Assembly (NCBI RefSeq): GCF_024622195.1
Contig: NZ_JANKBI010000025.1
Location: 16,640-80,639 of the forward strand
DNA length: 64,000 nucleotides
Reading direction: 5' to 3'
Source: Murimonas intestini
Lineage (GTDB): Bacteria; Bacillota; Clostridia; Lachnospirales; Lachnospiraceae
The notes beneath the pieces were generated by a model, which did no database searches, had not been told where the DNA came from, and saw only the letters and a program-made list of their open reading frames with translations. Positions 1 through 8,348 of the stretch are shown piece by piece (within the stretch, counting starts at the first letter, position 1; every line of letters begins with the position of its first letter). Made by a program: the position numbers and the translations under genes.

Positions 1-130
1 CCGCCACAGCAGATCCTATCAGGCCTGTGGCGCCTGTCACCATTACCGTGCTGCCTTTTATTTTATCTAGTCCCTTCACATCTGACACGGCTGATAATAA
101 GCTTTCTTCATAAACCCTGGAATACTTCAT
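1..130 (-). CDS. NAD-dependent epimerase/dehydratase, N-terminal part (cut by window edge)
   Basis: Only the first 43 codons are present; the gene runs off the left edge. After a short lead it shows the dinucleotide-binding glycine motif TGATGLIGS near residues 34-42, typical of extended short-chain dehydrogenases such as nucleotide-sugar epimerases. The ATG at 130 lies 10 bases after the stop of the cytidylyltransferase gene, so the two are probably co-transcribed. A cytidylyltransferase next to an NAD-dependent epimerase is common in surface glycan or teichoic acid-like clusters, which suggests a sugar- or polyol-nucleotide role. The substrate cannot be judged from this fragment. Confidence 0.7.
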   Translation of the reverse strand, partial: MKYSRVYEESLLSAVSDVKGLDKIKGSTVMVTGATGLIGSAVA

Positions 131-140
131 CTCTCACCTC

Positions 141-851
141 TCATTTCAGCCATTCGGATCTCTTTGCAAGCAGCAGAGCCTTAAAAATATCAATATCCTC
201 TACTGTTGTCAGTTTAATGTTCTTCTCAGAACCTGCTGAGAAGTATACCCTCTGCCCCATCTCTATCATGAGTGTGCATGATGCCACTGAATTAGTGATT
301 CCCTTTTCAAGCGCATTCCTGTGCAGCTCACATATATCTCCAATATGGAATCCCTGGGGGGTCTGGGTCCGTTTCAGATTTTCCCTGGGATAGCTCTTAT
401 CAGCCAGGATCCCATCCTCCGTCTCCAGCATGGCCTCAGCACATGGGACAGACGCAATCGCACAGCCAAACTGCTTCGTCTTTACAATGCAGTCGCTGAT
501 GATCTCCTCAGACACCATAGGCCTGATCGCATCATGGATCAAGACCACATCATCCTTACTGTAATTTTTCTCCAGCTCAAAAACGCCGTTTCTGATGGAA
601 GCCTGTCCGTTTTCACCGCCAGGCACCACATGTTTTAATTTCGTGATGTTGAACTGGTTGGCATACGCCCACAACACCTGCTCCCATCCGGAAATGCATA
701 CTACCGCTATCACGTCTATCTCAGGAGCTTTCTGGAAAGCCTCCAGTGTATAGACGATAACCGGTTTTTCATTTACTGTTAAAAACTGCTTCGGGATATC
801 CTGATGCATCCTGGCTCCGGACCCGCCTGCAATAATAAGCGCTGTATTCAT
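141..851 (-). CDS. IspD/TarI-type cytidylyltransferase
   Basis: A 236-residue protein of the IspD family, which joins CTP to a polyol phosphate (methylerythritol phosphate in isoprenoid synthesis, ribitol phosphate in TarI). The nucleotide-binding loop GGSGARM followed by PKQF is at the N-terminus, with LIHDAIRP in the middle and KRTQTPQGF later. The usual acidic TDDAS element is replaced by TNSVASC, so the protein may belong to a glycan-cluster branch rather than being the housekeeping IspD. An upstream ATG at 866 exists, but the GGAGG ribosome site overlaps it and sits 8 bases before the ATG at 851, which decides the start. It is followed after 10 bases by an epimerase gene, supporting a surface-polymer role. 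IspD in isoprenoid synthesis remains possible. Confidence 0.8.
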   Translation of the reverse strand: MNTALIIAGGSGARMHQDIPKQFLTVNEKPVIVYTLEAFQKAPEIDVIAVVCISGWEQVLWAYANQFNITKLKHVVPGGENGQASIRNGVFELEKNYSKDDVVLIHDAIRPMVSEEIISDCIVKTKQFGCAIASVPCAEAMLETEDGILADKSYPRENLKRTQTPQGFHIGDICELHRNALEKGITNSVASCTLMIEMGQRVYFSAGSEKNIKLTTVEDIDIFKALLLAKRSEWLK

Positions 852-953
852 ATCTGTATCCTCCATAATATCTCAGGCTGTTACTGTCCACATGCGCTGC
901 TTTATACAGTGTGCTACTGGTTGCGGAGCGGACAGTATCTGCTGAATATCTAC

Positions 954-982
954 AGTTTATCATAGAATAAGGCTAATGTAAA
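954..982 (-). promoter_or_regulatory. Candidate sigma-A promoter for the cytidylyltransferase gene
   Basis: On the minus strand TTTACA (977-982) and TAAACT (954-959) are separated by 17 bases. This lies about 100 bases upstream of the cytidylyltransferase start and after the terminator hairpin of the preceding operon. It is a sequence match only. Confidence 0.4.
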
Positions 983-1004
983 ACGAATCGTTACTGCTCA
1001 TGAA

Positions 1005-1037
1005 ACAGCCGCATAAACACTATGTTTATGCGGCTGT
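1005..1037 (-). terminator. Perfect 15-bp hairpin ending the uxaB/URO-D operon
   Basis: The arms 1005-1019 and 1023-1037 are perfectly complementary with a 3-base loop. The hairpin lies about 40 bases after the stop of the last URO-D gene. The T-run is poor (TTCATG on the minus strand), so it could also protect the 3' end. Confidence 0.55.
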
Positions 1038-1077
1038 CCGGTATTTCTGCTATTTAATTTTAACATATGGCCCAGTA

Positions 1078-2118
1078 TTATAACTCTATCCTCCGGCAGG
1101 CCTCCAGAAAATACTTGATCTTATCATCACTTATGTTTTTATCAAGACCAACACAGGAAACAGAAATCAGTCCTCCGTTTTCTGCGCCGTCCTCTACCAG
1201 CGCGCGCACTTCCTCCATGACCTCTTCCCCAGTTGCATTCATCAGGCGGACCGGGCTGTACCGGGCATTTAAGAAGACGCCAGGCAGCGCCCTCCTGACA
1301 GCCTTCATATCTGAAAATGCCCCCACTTCCGCAAAATCCAGGCCTTTTATTTTGGAATATCCTTCAACAACATGCTCCATTGACTTTCCGCAGTGGTGCA
1401 CGCCAAAGCTCCCGAATGCGTCTGCCATCTGCTGGTCATAAGGCAGCAGGAACTTTTCATACAGATCATTTGATACCATCTCTACAGAGCAGTTAGAGGT
1501 CAGGTAGACTTCCGGTCTTGTCTGGCGCACGATGGCTGTCACACCGCCAGAAATATCATTTGAAAGCGCCTTAAACTTTCTGCCCACATCGATTGACATT
1601 TTTGTGATTTCTGACAGCAGGCCGTTCACTTCCTCCTCAGCTGTGTAATAGGCCACCATGACCTCCTGGCCCATCAGATCCATGGCAATATTCTGAATGC
1701 CCTGGAGATTGACATAGGTCTCCACGCGGCCATATTTATCCAGCATGTAATCAATCTGCTTCTGAGTACGTTTCCAGACGTCACTGCACTTCAGGTCCGG
1801 AGCCGTCACCTCTTCGATTTCGTCTTCATCCAGATTCCTGCATATGACCTGGGGTGAATTATCTGCTTCATATACAATGCCGCAGCCCATAAGCTCTGAC
1901 AGCAGATATCCCGCTGCAAGCAGGTCAGTCCCAAGAAGGGGGCGCTTTACAGGATTCTTCTCTCCGATCCCATACTCCCCGAAGTGGTCATACAGGGCTT
2001 TTCTCATTTTAATATCACATTCCATCCTGTACTCAGGCTCATCAAAGAAATCCTGTGTAAAATCAACTCCGGCATTCTCATGCCACCAGGATGGGTGAAA
2101 TGTTATATCGTATTTCAT
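1078..2118 (-). CDS. URO-D family protein with methyltransferase-type HxC...C zinc motif
   Basis: A 346-residue member of the uroporphyrinogen decarboxylase superfamily. That superfamily includes true UroD and also MtaA/MtbA-type enzymes that move methyl groups from corrinoid proteins to thiols. The segment VHHCGK gives an H-x-C pair, with another Cys near the C-terminus in ISVSCVGLD. This H-x-C...C pattern is the zinc site of the methyltransferase branch and is not a feature of UroD. The ATG overlaps the stop of the preceding paralogue by 4 bases (ATGA), so translation is probably coupled. It is the last gene of the uxaB operon. No corrinoid protein or methyl-CoM-like partner is seen nearby, so the reaction is unknown. 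Confidence 0.75.
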   Translation of the reverse strand: MKYDITFHPSWWHENAGVDFTQDFFDEPEYRMECDIKMRKALYDHFGEYGIGEKNPVKRPLLGTDLLAAGYLLSELMGCGIVYEADNSPQVICRNLDEDEIEEVTAPDLKCSDVWKRTQKQIDYMLDKYGRVETYVNLQGIQNIAMDLMGQEVMVAYYTAEEEVNGLLSEITKMSIDVGRKFKALSNDISGGVTAIVRQTRPEVYLTSNCSVEMVSNDLYEKFLLPYDQQMADAFGSFGVHHCGKSMEHVVEGYSKIKGLDFAEVGAFSDMKAVRRALPGVFLNARYSPVRLMNATGEEVMEEVRALVEDGAENGGLISVSCVGLDKNISDDKIKYFLEACRRIEL

Positions 2119-3254
2119 CTGATGCCTCTCTCCATTTCATGCAGTTTTTTGTATAAGCGCTCCTGTTCTTCGCAAGTCTTGCAGTATGTAACACAGATCA
2201 GCTTCTGTCCCGGCCTCCAAAGCTTAGAAAACGCGTCCATGGCAGTCTCGCAGCTTCCCACAGCTCTTGCGTTTAAGATAATGCCGCTTCCGGCAAAAGC
2301 ATCTCCGAATACCTCCGGCCTGTTAGGCGCCGGGTCTGTCTCCGGGGTAAAAGCTCCGTCAGCCATAAATACATTCCTGTAATTCTTTACCATGTTGATC
2401 TTCTTTTCCCAGACACCGCAGGAATGATAGACAACACCGCCAAATTCATCTCCCAGTCTCTCGTCGCAGGATTTGAAGACATCCTCATAATCATCTTCCT
2501 GAAGCATTATGGACAGATCATTGCTCAGTCCCACTCCTGTGAATTCACGGCTGCTGGCAAATCCATGCCCCGGCCTTGCAAGCGCATCCCCGATCAGCTT
2601 CCTCTGTTCCTTCAGAAAATCTGTGAGCAGATCTGTCAGGAGGCCTGCTGCCTCCTCTACCTTTTCCGGCTCATCAATAATATCATAAAAAAGATTGGTG
2701 ACTGGGACTAAATAGCTGAGCATATTCATAGGCGACTGGATATCTGAAAAAGAGACAGGAACCTTTCCCTTTGTCTTATCCATAAAGTATTCTATCATTT
2801 CCAGTGTATGCTTTCCCGTATCAGTGGCAGATACAGGCACGTAATCACTCTGGAGGATCTGTGACACACTTTCAAAAGGCTGCTCCACACTTGGCGCCTG
2901 GCCTTCATCCCACCTGTATTTGCCTCCAAAGCTTGATGCAATATAGCCTATCCCATACCATGGCTCCAGAAAATTGGCAATATCGGCCTTGTAGCCCATG
3001 CTCATCCTGAGGGCCCCCAGCTGAAGGGCAAGCGACTCTTTATAATCCCTGCATTTATCGTAAAACACCCCATCCGCGCGGACACGCCGGTAAACCAGCA
3101 GTCCTTCTCCGGCTTTTACAAATTCTCTGTTATTTTCAAGCAGCTCCGCCTCATATTCCTGGTAAGCATTTAGATCAAATTGTTCCGGCGCCACGGGCGC
3201 TACAGCGGTGCCCTGGGAATCACGGAGCGTGGTGTCAAATTTTGTTTCGAGCAT
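2115..3254 (-). CDS. URO-D family protein (second paralogue) with HxC motif
   Basis: A 379-residue URO-D superfamily protein. VVYHSCGVWE supplies the H-x-C pair, and Cys residues in VTYCKTC near the C-terminus could complete a zinc site as in MtaA/MtbA-type methyltransferases. It starts 41 bases after the uxaB stop, has an AAAGGAGAG ribosome site and overlaps the next URO-D gene by 4 bases. The two paralogues are divergent enough to have separate roles or to form a heteromer. Placement behind a hexuronate gene under the same LacI operator suggests work on a uronic acid derivative, perhaps removal of a methyl group; that is inference. Haem synthesis is unlikely because no other haem genes are present. 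Confidence 0.75.
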   Translation of the reverse strand: MLETKFDTTLRDSQGTAVAPVAPEQFDLNAYQEYEAELLENNREFVKAGEGLLVYRRVRADGVFYDKCRDYKESLALQLGALRMSMGYKADIANFLEPWYGIGYIASSFGGKYRWDEGQAPSVEQPFESVSQILQSDYVPVSATDTGKHTLEMIEYFMDKTKGKVPVSFSDIQSPMNMLSYLVPVTNLFYDIIDEPEKVEEAAGLLTDLLTDFLKEQRKLIGDALARPGHGFASSREFTGVGLSNDLSIMLQEDDYEDVFKSCDERLGDEFGGVVYHSCGVWEKKINMVKNYRNVFMADGAFTPETDPAPNRPEVFGDAFAGSGIILNARAVGSCETAMDAFSKLWRPGQKLICVTYCKTCEEQERLYKKLHEMERGIR

Positions 3255-3295
3255 TTTTCTCTCCTTTGATGGTCATATGCAGCAGTTACTCTTTT

Positions 3296-4780
3296 TCAGC
3301 AATATGCTTTCGTCACTTCATAAGTGCCTTTTTCTTTTATTGTCTTCAGTGTGTCTGCAACAAACTTTTCCAACTGGGGTATTACTGTAAGGTCTTCGCC
3401 CCAGAAGGCTGTATTTGACAGTACGGCATGTGTAAGTGCGGCAGCATCGTCATTTTTATGCGCATCATAGAATTCCAAGACATTTGCGTCATCCTTGATC
3501 ACATACTCCTCTGTTCCCCGAAGACCTGTAAGACCCTCTGCCGACATATGGTCCCCTGTATAGAAGGCAATATAAAATGCAAGTGAGGCGCAGATACATT
3601 CCGGAAGCCTGCCGAATTTTTCAACATATCCTTTCAGGCTCGGCATAACCCTGGCTTTCCACTTTGAAGTAGAATTCAGTGCAATAGAGAGAAGCGCATG
3701 GTCGATGAACGGATTCTGGAACCGCTCAGTCACGCTGGCTGCAAACCCTTTAAGCTCCTCTTCCGGCAGTGTGAGGGTGGGGATGATCTCTTCATAGATG
3801 GTCTTATTCATAAATCCCCTGATCACTTCATCATGCATACAGTCACGCACGATATCCTGGCCTGCCAGATAGGCGCCAAGCACCATACTCGTATGCGCTC
3901 CATTTAAAATACGCACCTTTCTCTGCTTATAGGGCTTGTGATTATCTGTAATGATTACAGGAAGCCCGGCTTTTTCAAACGGAAGCTCCTCTTTTAAGGA
4001 CTCCGGCCCTTCGATGACCCAGAAGCCAAACACTTCTCCTGTATCGATCAGGTTATCTATATATCCATTCTCCTGATTGAGGGCATCTGCCTCACTTCTC
4101 GGATATCCTGTCACAATCCGGTCAACAAGCGTGGAGCAGAAAATATTTTCTTCCTTTATCCAGCTTATAAAATCATCTCCCAGTTTCCACTGGTCAGCAT
4201 AGGAAAGCACGCATTTCTCCAGTTCCCTGCCGTTGTCATCGATCAGCTCGCAGGAGAGCACCACAAAGCCCTTCCCTTTTTCTTTGCCGAAGATACGGAA
4301 TCTCTCGTACAGGAACTGTGTCAGCTTGCCGGGATAGCTGGCGGCCGGGCGGTCTGTATACTGGCAGGACGGGTCATATACAATGCCGGCCTCTGTAGTA
4401 TTACATGCGATATAGCGCAGATCAGGATTTTTTGCACAATCCAGCAGGCTCTGGAAATCCTCATACGGATTCAGGCATCTGCTTACACAGCTGATGATCC
4501 TTTTATCATTTACCTTCTGACCGTTTTCAAAGCCTCTCAGATAAAGAGTATATAATCCTTCCTGCTCATTGATCATAGGGGCAAGTCCGGGAGCTATAGG
4601 CTGGCACAGCACGACTTTTGAATTAAAGCCTGCCTTCTCGTTCATCATATCAATAAAATAGTCAACAAAAGCCCTCAGGAAATTTCCCTCACCAAACTGA
4701 AGCACTCTCTCAGGTGCTTTTTCCAGGAGATAACCGCCGTATCCCTGCTCTTTAAGTGTAGCATAACATAATTTTTTCAT
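3296..4780 (-). CDS. uxaB: Tagaturonate reductase (altronate oxidoreductase)
   Basis: A 494-residue member of the mannitol dehydrogenase family. It matches UxaB, which reduces D-tagaturonate to D-altronate with NADH in galacturonate breakdown. N-terminal motifs include VLQFGEGNFLRAF, the nucleotide-binding segment, and the middle carries VRILNGAHTSMV, a family signature. An ATG 75 bases upstream (4855) is in frame, but the AGAGGAAAAAGG ribosome site is directly before the ATG at 4780. The 4855 codon also lies at the promoter and operator. It heads an operon with two URO-D genes and is divergent from the LacI regulator and uxaC. A fructuronate reductase (UxuB) role cannot be fully excluded; the long tagaturonate-type protein and the UxaC partner favour UxaB. 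Confidence 0.88.
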   Translation of the reverse strand: MKKLCYATLKEQGYGGYLLEKAPERVLQFGEGNFLRAFVDYFIDMMNEKAGFNSKVVLCQPIAPGLAPMINEQEGLYTLYLRGFENGQKVNDKRIISCVSRCLNPYEDFQSLLDCAKNPDLRYIACNTTEAGIVYDPSCQYTDRPAASYPGKLTQFLYERFRIFGKEKGKGFVVLSCELIDDNGRELEKCVLSYADQWKLGDDFISWIKEENIFCSTLVDRIVTGYPRSEADALNQENGYIDNLIDTGEVFGFWVIEGPESLKEELPFEKAGLPVIITDNHKPYKQRKVRILNGAHTSMVLGAYLAGQDIVRDCMHDEVIRGFMNKTIYEEIIPTLTLPEEELKGFAASVTERFQNPFIDHALLSIALNSTSKWKARVMPSLKGYVEKFGRLPECICASLAFYIAFYTGDHMSAEGLTGLRGTEEYVIKDDANVLEFYDAHKNDDAAALTHAVLSNTAFWGEDLTVIPQLEKFVADTLKTIKEKGTYEVTKAYC

Positions 4781-4838
4781 GCCTTTTTCCTCTCTTTCTG
4801 CTTGTAATCCTGATACGGCGCCAATCTGCCGTCCAAAA

Positions 4839-4852
4839 TGTAAGTACTTACA
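4839..4852. promoter_or_regulatory. LacI-family operator O1 (perfect palindrome) at the uxaB start site
   Basis: TGTAAGTACTTACA is a perfect 14-base palindrome starting just after the minus-strand -10 box (4856-4861), so a bound repressor would cover the uxaB transcription start. A near copy lies before the divergent regulator gene at 4991-5004. Binding by the adjacent LacI-family protein is inference from position and symmetry. Confidence 0.75.
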
Positions 4853-4855
4853 CAA

Positions 4856-4884
4856 ATGATATCCTCTTTTTTATTTTTTGTCAA
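4856..4884 (-). promoter_or_regulatory. uxaB promoter
   Basis: TTGACA (4879-4884) and TATCAT (4856-4861) on the minus strand are separated by exactly 17 bases, an almost ideal sigma-A promoter. A further short palindrome, GGGTA-TCC-TACCC, lies directly upstream at 4886-4898 and could be an activator or catabolite site. Confidence 0.75.
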
Positions 4885-4947
4885 TGGGTAGGATACCCAC
4901 TTTATTTAATTTTTTAAATTATATTGATAAATTTCAAGAAATGTTTA

Positions 4948-4976
4948 TTGATTTTTCTCCCTTTAACCTTTATAAT
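4948..4976 (+). promoter_or_regulatory. Promoter of the LacI regulator and uxaC
   Basis: TTGATT (4948-4953) and a perfect TATAAT (4971-4976) are 17 bases apart. The second operator copy lies 14 bases further on, where a bound repressor would block initiation, so the regulator probably controls itself and uxaC. Confidence 0.75.
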
Positions 4977-4990
4977 AAATTGCAGAATGA

Positions 4991-5004
4991 TGTAAGGACT
5001 TACA
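4991..5004. promoter_or_regulatory. LacI-family operator O2 before the regulator gene
   Basis: TGTAAGGACTTACA keeps both six-base half-sites of the O1 palindrome and differs only in the two central bases. It lies downstream of the -10 box of the regulator promoter. About 150 bases separate O1 and O2, a distance at which a tetramer could loop the DNA. Confidence 0.7.
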
Positions 5005-5047
5005 CCGCTGCTTACATCGCCAATGTACTCAAGAAAGGCTGATGTTT

Positions 5048-6052
5048 ATGAACATATATGACATATCTAAAAAAGCAGGCGTTTCCATAGCCACAGTCTC
5101 CCGCGTCCTCAATGGAAGCGGAAAGGTAAGCGAGCGCACCAGGCAAAAGGTCCTTTCAGTCATAGAGGAGACAGGCTACACCCCCAATGTGTTTGCCAGA
5201 AGCCTTGGCCTGAATACTATGAAGACAATCGGCATCCTCAGCGCAGACTCTTCCGACACTTTTCTTGCAAATGCCATTTACTATCTGGAGCAGGAGCTCC
5301 GCAGGCACGGATATGATTCACTGCTTTGCTGTACAGGCTACGAGCATGATGCGAAAGAAAAATATTTAAGCCTCCTTCTGTCCAAACGCGTAGACGCGGT
5401 CATCCTGGCCGGTTCCAGCTTTATAGAAAAGAATGCGAAACAGAATCAATATATACTGGATGCTGCCGGGGACGTTCCTATTATCATTGTGAATGGTTAT
5501 CTGAAGGGAGATAATATTTACTGCTCTCTCTGCGATGACGAACAGGCCATTTACCGCGTGACCTCTAAGCTGCTGCAGAGCGGCCGCACTTCGCCTGTCT
5601 ATCTCTACCGCTCCCTTTCATACAGCGGAAGGCACAAACTGGCGGGCTATAAACGCGCCTGTGCAGATCATGGCCTGTCCCCGGACAAGATAAAAAGCTG
5701 CTGCTTCAGCGCCGATATCCTTTCTGTGCGCGACCTGCTCTTAAATGACCGGGAATTTCAAAACCATGATGTCTTTATCACCTCTGACGATGATATGGGG
5801 ATCAGCGTCCTGAAATATGCCCAGGCTTCAGGCAGAAGCGTGCCGGATGATTTATGCATAACAGGTTATAATAACTCAAAAATGGGGATCTGCTGCGAGC
5901 CTGAGCTCACGACTGTAGATAACCGTCTTGAATTTTCCTGCACCAATGCAGTCTCAATGCTGATGCAGGTCCTGGACCAGAAAACCGTGCCCTCCAAGAC
6001 CATGATAACAGGTGAGATCATTGCCAGGGGCACTACTGACACAGTGTTTTAG
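5048..6052 (+). CDS. LacI-family transcriptional regulator of hexuronate genes
   Basis: A 334-residue LacI/GalR regulator. The helix-turn-helix and hinge are at the N-terminus (YDISKKAGVSIATVSRVLNG), followed by a periplasmic-binding-like sensor domain of about 270 residues. The start is placed at 5048 rather than 5042 because the AAGAAAGG ribosome site is only about 4 bases from the earlier ATG and about 9 from this one. It is divergent from uxaB and 60 bases before uxaC. Two copies of a palindromic operator flank the shared control region, so it is the obvious repressor of both transcripts and of itself. The inducer is probably a hexuronate or one of its breakdown products (inference). Confidence 0.88.
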   Translation: MNIYDISKKAGVSIATVSRVLNGSGKVSERTRQKVLSVIEETGYTPNVFARSLGLNTMKTIGILSADSSDTFLANAIYYLEQELRRHGYDSLLCCTGYEHDAKEKYLSLLLSKRVDAVILAGSSFIEKNAKQNQYILDAAGDVPIIIVNGYLKGDNIYCSLCDDEQAIYRVTSKLLQSGRTSPVYLYRSLSYSGRHKLAGYKRACADHGLSPDKIKSCCFSADILSVRDLLLNDREFQNHDVFITSDDDMGISVLKYAQASGRSVPDDLCITGYNNSKMGICCEPELTTVDNRLEFSCTNAVSMLMQVLDQKTVPSKTMITGEIIARGTTDTVF

Positions 6053-6112
6053 CATTTATCCAAAGTATTACAGGAAGATGCGTAAAAATAAATAAATTTT
6101 AGGAGGAAAAAC

Positions 6113-7528
6113 ATGAAAACCTTTATGGACAAAGACTTTTTACTGAACACAGAGGCTGCAAAGGAGCTGTATCACAAATTCGCAGCAACTACTCCTGTCC
6201 TGGATTACCACTGCCACATCAATCCCCAGGAGATCGCAGAGGACAGGAAATTTGACAACATCGCCCAGGTATGGCTGGGAGGTGACCATTACAAATGGCG
6301 CGCAATGCGCTCTAACGGCGTGGATGAATACTACATCACCGGCGATGCCACCGACCGTGAGAAATTTCAGAAATGGGCTGAAACACTTCCTAAATGCATA
6401 GGAAATCCACTCTATCACTGGAGCCACCTGGAGCTGCAGAAATATTTCGGATACACAGGCTCCCTGAACGGAGACAACGCAGAAGAAGTATGGAACCTCT
6501 GCAATGCACGACTCCACGAGGATGATATGAGCGTCAGAGGAATCATCAGACAGTCAAACGTAACACTGATCTGCACTACTGATGACCCTGTGGACAGCCT
6601 GATCTGGCATGAGAAGATCGCTGCCGATCCTTCCTTTGAAGTGCAGGTGCTTCCGGCCTGGAGACCGGACAAGGCTATGAACCTGGAAAAGCCAGACTAT
6701 CTTTCTTATATTGCCAAGCTTGAAGAAGCCAGCAATGTACCCGTGAAAAGTTTTGAAGGGCTCAAACTTGCCCTGAAGAACAGACTCTCCTATTTCGCGG
6801 AACACGGCTGCTCTGTATCCGACCATGCTCTGGAATATGTAATGCATGTTCCTGCAGATGATGCAGAGATCGAAAGAATTTTTTCAAAACGCCTGAATGG
6901 AGAATCTGTCACAAAGGAAGAGGAACTGAAATTCAAGACGGCATTCATGCTCTTTGTCGGCAGGGAATACCACAAGATGGGCTGGGTAATGCAGCTACAT
7001 TATGGATGCAAACGTGACAACAATGATCTGATGTTTGAGAAACTGGGACCTGATACAGGCTTTGACTGTATAAACAACTATGCACCATCCTCACAGATGG
7101 CTGATTTCTTAAATGCTTTAAATAAGGATGACACGCTTCCAAAAACAGTTCTCTACTCCCTGAACCCGAATGATAATGCTTCCATAGGCACCATCATCGG
7201 CTGTTTCCAGGACAGCAGCGCCGCTGCAAAGATCCAGCAGGGAAGTGCATGGTGGTTCAATGACCACAAGACAGGCATGATTGAGCAGCTCACCTCACTG
7301 GCTAATTTAGGATGCCTGGGGAACTTTATTGGAATGCTCACAGATTCCAGAAGCTTCACTTCCTATACAAGACATGAGTATTTCCGCCGTATCCTCTGCT
7401 CACTGATCGGCAGCTGGGTAGACAACGGTGAATATCCATATGATGAAAAAGCATTAGAAGAGATCATCAGAGGTATTTCCTATAATAACGCTGTGAAATA
7501 TTTTGGATTTGACTTAAAATTAAAATAA
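6113..7528 (+). CDS. uxaC: Uronate isomerase
   Basis: A 471-residue uronate isomerase, an amidohydrolase-fold enzyme that converts galacturonate to tagaturonate and glucuronate to fructuronate. The metal-binding H-x-H is in YHCHINPQEIAED near residue 34, and the family's TTDDPVDSLIWHEKI and MLTDSRSFTSYTRHEYFRR segments are intact. Length is normal for the family. An AGGAGG ribosome site lies 6 bases before the ATG. It follows the LacI regulator by 60 bases and precedes a clear terminator, so it is the last gene of the rightward transcript. Together with uxaB it gives the first two steps of galacturonate use; no altronate dehydratase (uxaA) or KDG genes are in the window. Confidence 0.95.
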   Translation: MKTFMDKDFLLNTEAAKELYHKFAATTPVLDYHCHINPQEIAEDRKFDNIAQVWLGGDHYKWRAMRSNGVDEYYITGDATDREKFQKWAETLPKCIGNPLYHWSHLELQKYFGYTGSLNGDNAEEVWNLCNARLHEDDMSVRGIIRQSNVTLICTTDDPVDSLIWHEKIAADPSFEVQVLPAWRPDKAMNLEKPDYLSYIAKLEEASNVPVKSFEGLKLALKNRLSYFAEHGCSVSDHALEYVMHVPADDAEIERIFSKRLNGESVTKEEELKFKTAFMLFVGREYHKMGWVMQLHYGCKRDNNDLMFEKLGPDTGFDCINNYAPSSQMADFLNALNKDDTLPKTVLYSLNPNDNASIGTIIGCFQDSSAAAKIQQGSAWWFNDHKTGMIEQLTSLANLGCLGNFIGMLTDSRSFTSYTRHEYFRRILCSLIGSWVDNGEYPYDEKALEEIIRGISYNNAVKYFGFDLKLK

Positions 7529-7553
7529 GTTTTTGCCTTTGGAAGAATGAAGA

Positions 7554-7590
7554 AAGCGCACATTTCTATTAGGATTTGTGTGCTTTTTTC
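7554..7590 (+). terminator. Intrinsic terminator after uxaC
   Basis: AAGCGCACA (7554-7562) pairs with TGTGTGCTT (7577-7585), nine pairs including one G-T, and is followed by a run of Ts. It is 25 bases after the uxaC stop. Confidence 0.8.
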
Positions 7591-7641
7591 TATATAAAAA
7601 TGAATGCTGTGTAACTTTTGATTTTTAATAATGAACATCTA

Positions 7642-7670
7642 TTGCAAAACCTTTTTCAAACATATATCAT
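7642..7670 (+). promoter_or_regulatory. Promoter of the TetR regulator
   Basis: TTGCAA (7642-7647) and TATCAT (7665-7670) are 17 bases apart. The predicted transcript start near 7677 lies inside the longest reading frame, which supports the GTG at 7691 as the real start codon of the regulator. Confidence 0.6.
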
Positions 7671-7690
7671 GTAATCAAAGAGGTGATAAA

Positions 7691-8275
7691 GTGCAGATAA
7701 AAAAAGATGAGGTTCGATTAAAAATCCTTGAAGTTGCTGCAGACGAATTTCTGAAAAGAGGATATGAAAATGCGTCTATGCGTATAATTGCTCAAAAAGC
7801 ACATACAACACAAGGGAATATTTATCATTACTTCCAGAGTAAAGAAATACTTTTGGAAGAAATACTTCTGCCGACAATTGAGAATATAGAATGCATGATG
7901 TCAAAGCATATAGAGGGTGAAAAAGCTAATCTAATGACAAAGGAGCAGGCTTTAAAAGAAATGAAAGAGATAGAACATGATTTTGACAGGAGCAAACTTG
8001 GCTGTTTCTTTGATAAAAAAGTTATCATACTTCTGAAATTAGAAAGCTCGCATTTGCTGGCGCGAAAGGAAAAAATATTATATTCTCTTACCGAACATTT
8101 ACAGGAATATTTCAATATCAATGATGACTCTCATTATTCAGAAATTGTACTTAATATGTTAATAGAATGTGTGAAACACGTCTTAATCGAACACGAAAAT
8201 TTGAACGATGCCAAAGCGGAATTTTTTAAATTTTTTAACGTTTTATTCAATGGCATTATCAGTCAAATAAGATAA
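7691..8275 (+). CDS. TetR/AcrR-family transcriptional regulator
   Basis: A 195-residue TetR-type repressor. The helix-turn-helix is at residues about 10-55 (LKRGYENASMRIIAQKAH, then GNIYHYFQSKEILLEEIL), followed by an all-helical ligand domain without clear homology. The longest frame opens with ATG at 7631, but a promoter covers that stretch. An AGAGGTG ribosome site stands 5 bases before GTG at 7691, so I take the GTG. Two transporter genes follow in the same direction, and the usual arrangement is repression of the exporter until its substrate binds. Base composition is distinctly more AT-rich than the flanking uxaC and downstream operon, suggesting the three-gene cassette was acquired together. 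Confidence 0.85.
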   Translation: MQIKKDEVRLKILEVAADEFLKRGYENASMRIIAQKAHTTQGNIYHYFQSKEILLEEILLPTIENIECMMSKHIEGEKANLMTKEQALKEMKEIEHDFDRSKLGCFFDKKVIILLKLESSHLLARKEKILYSLTEHLQEYFNINDDSHYSEIVLNMLIECVKHVLIEHENLNDAKAEFFKFFNVLFNGIISQIR

Positions 8276-8283
8276 CTCGCTTG

Positions 8284-8304
8284 CATAAACAGTGTTCTTT
8301 TATG
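8284..8304. promoter_or_regulatory. Candidate TetR operator before the ABC genes
   Basis: CATAAA and TTTATG form inverted half-sites separated by 9 bases in the gap between the regulator and the ABC ATPase gene. This is the usual position for a TetR-type operator. The half-sites are short and AT-rich, so chance is possible. Confidence 0.3.
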
Positions 8305-8348
8305 TACGTGTTTTTCTTATACTCATTTTTAAGAAAGGAATAAAAGTT

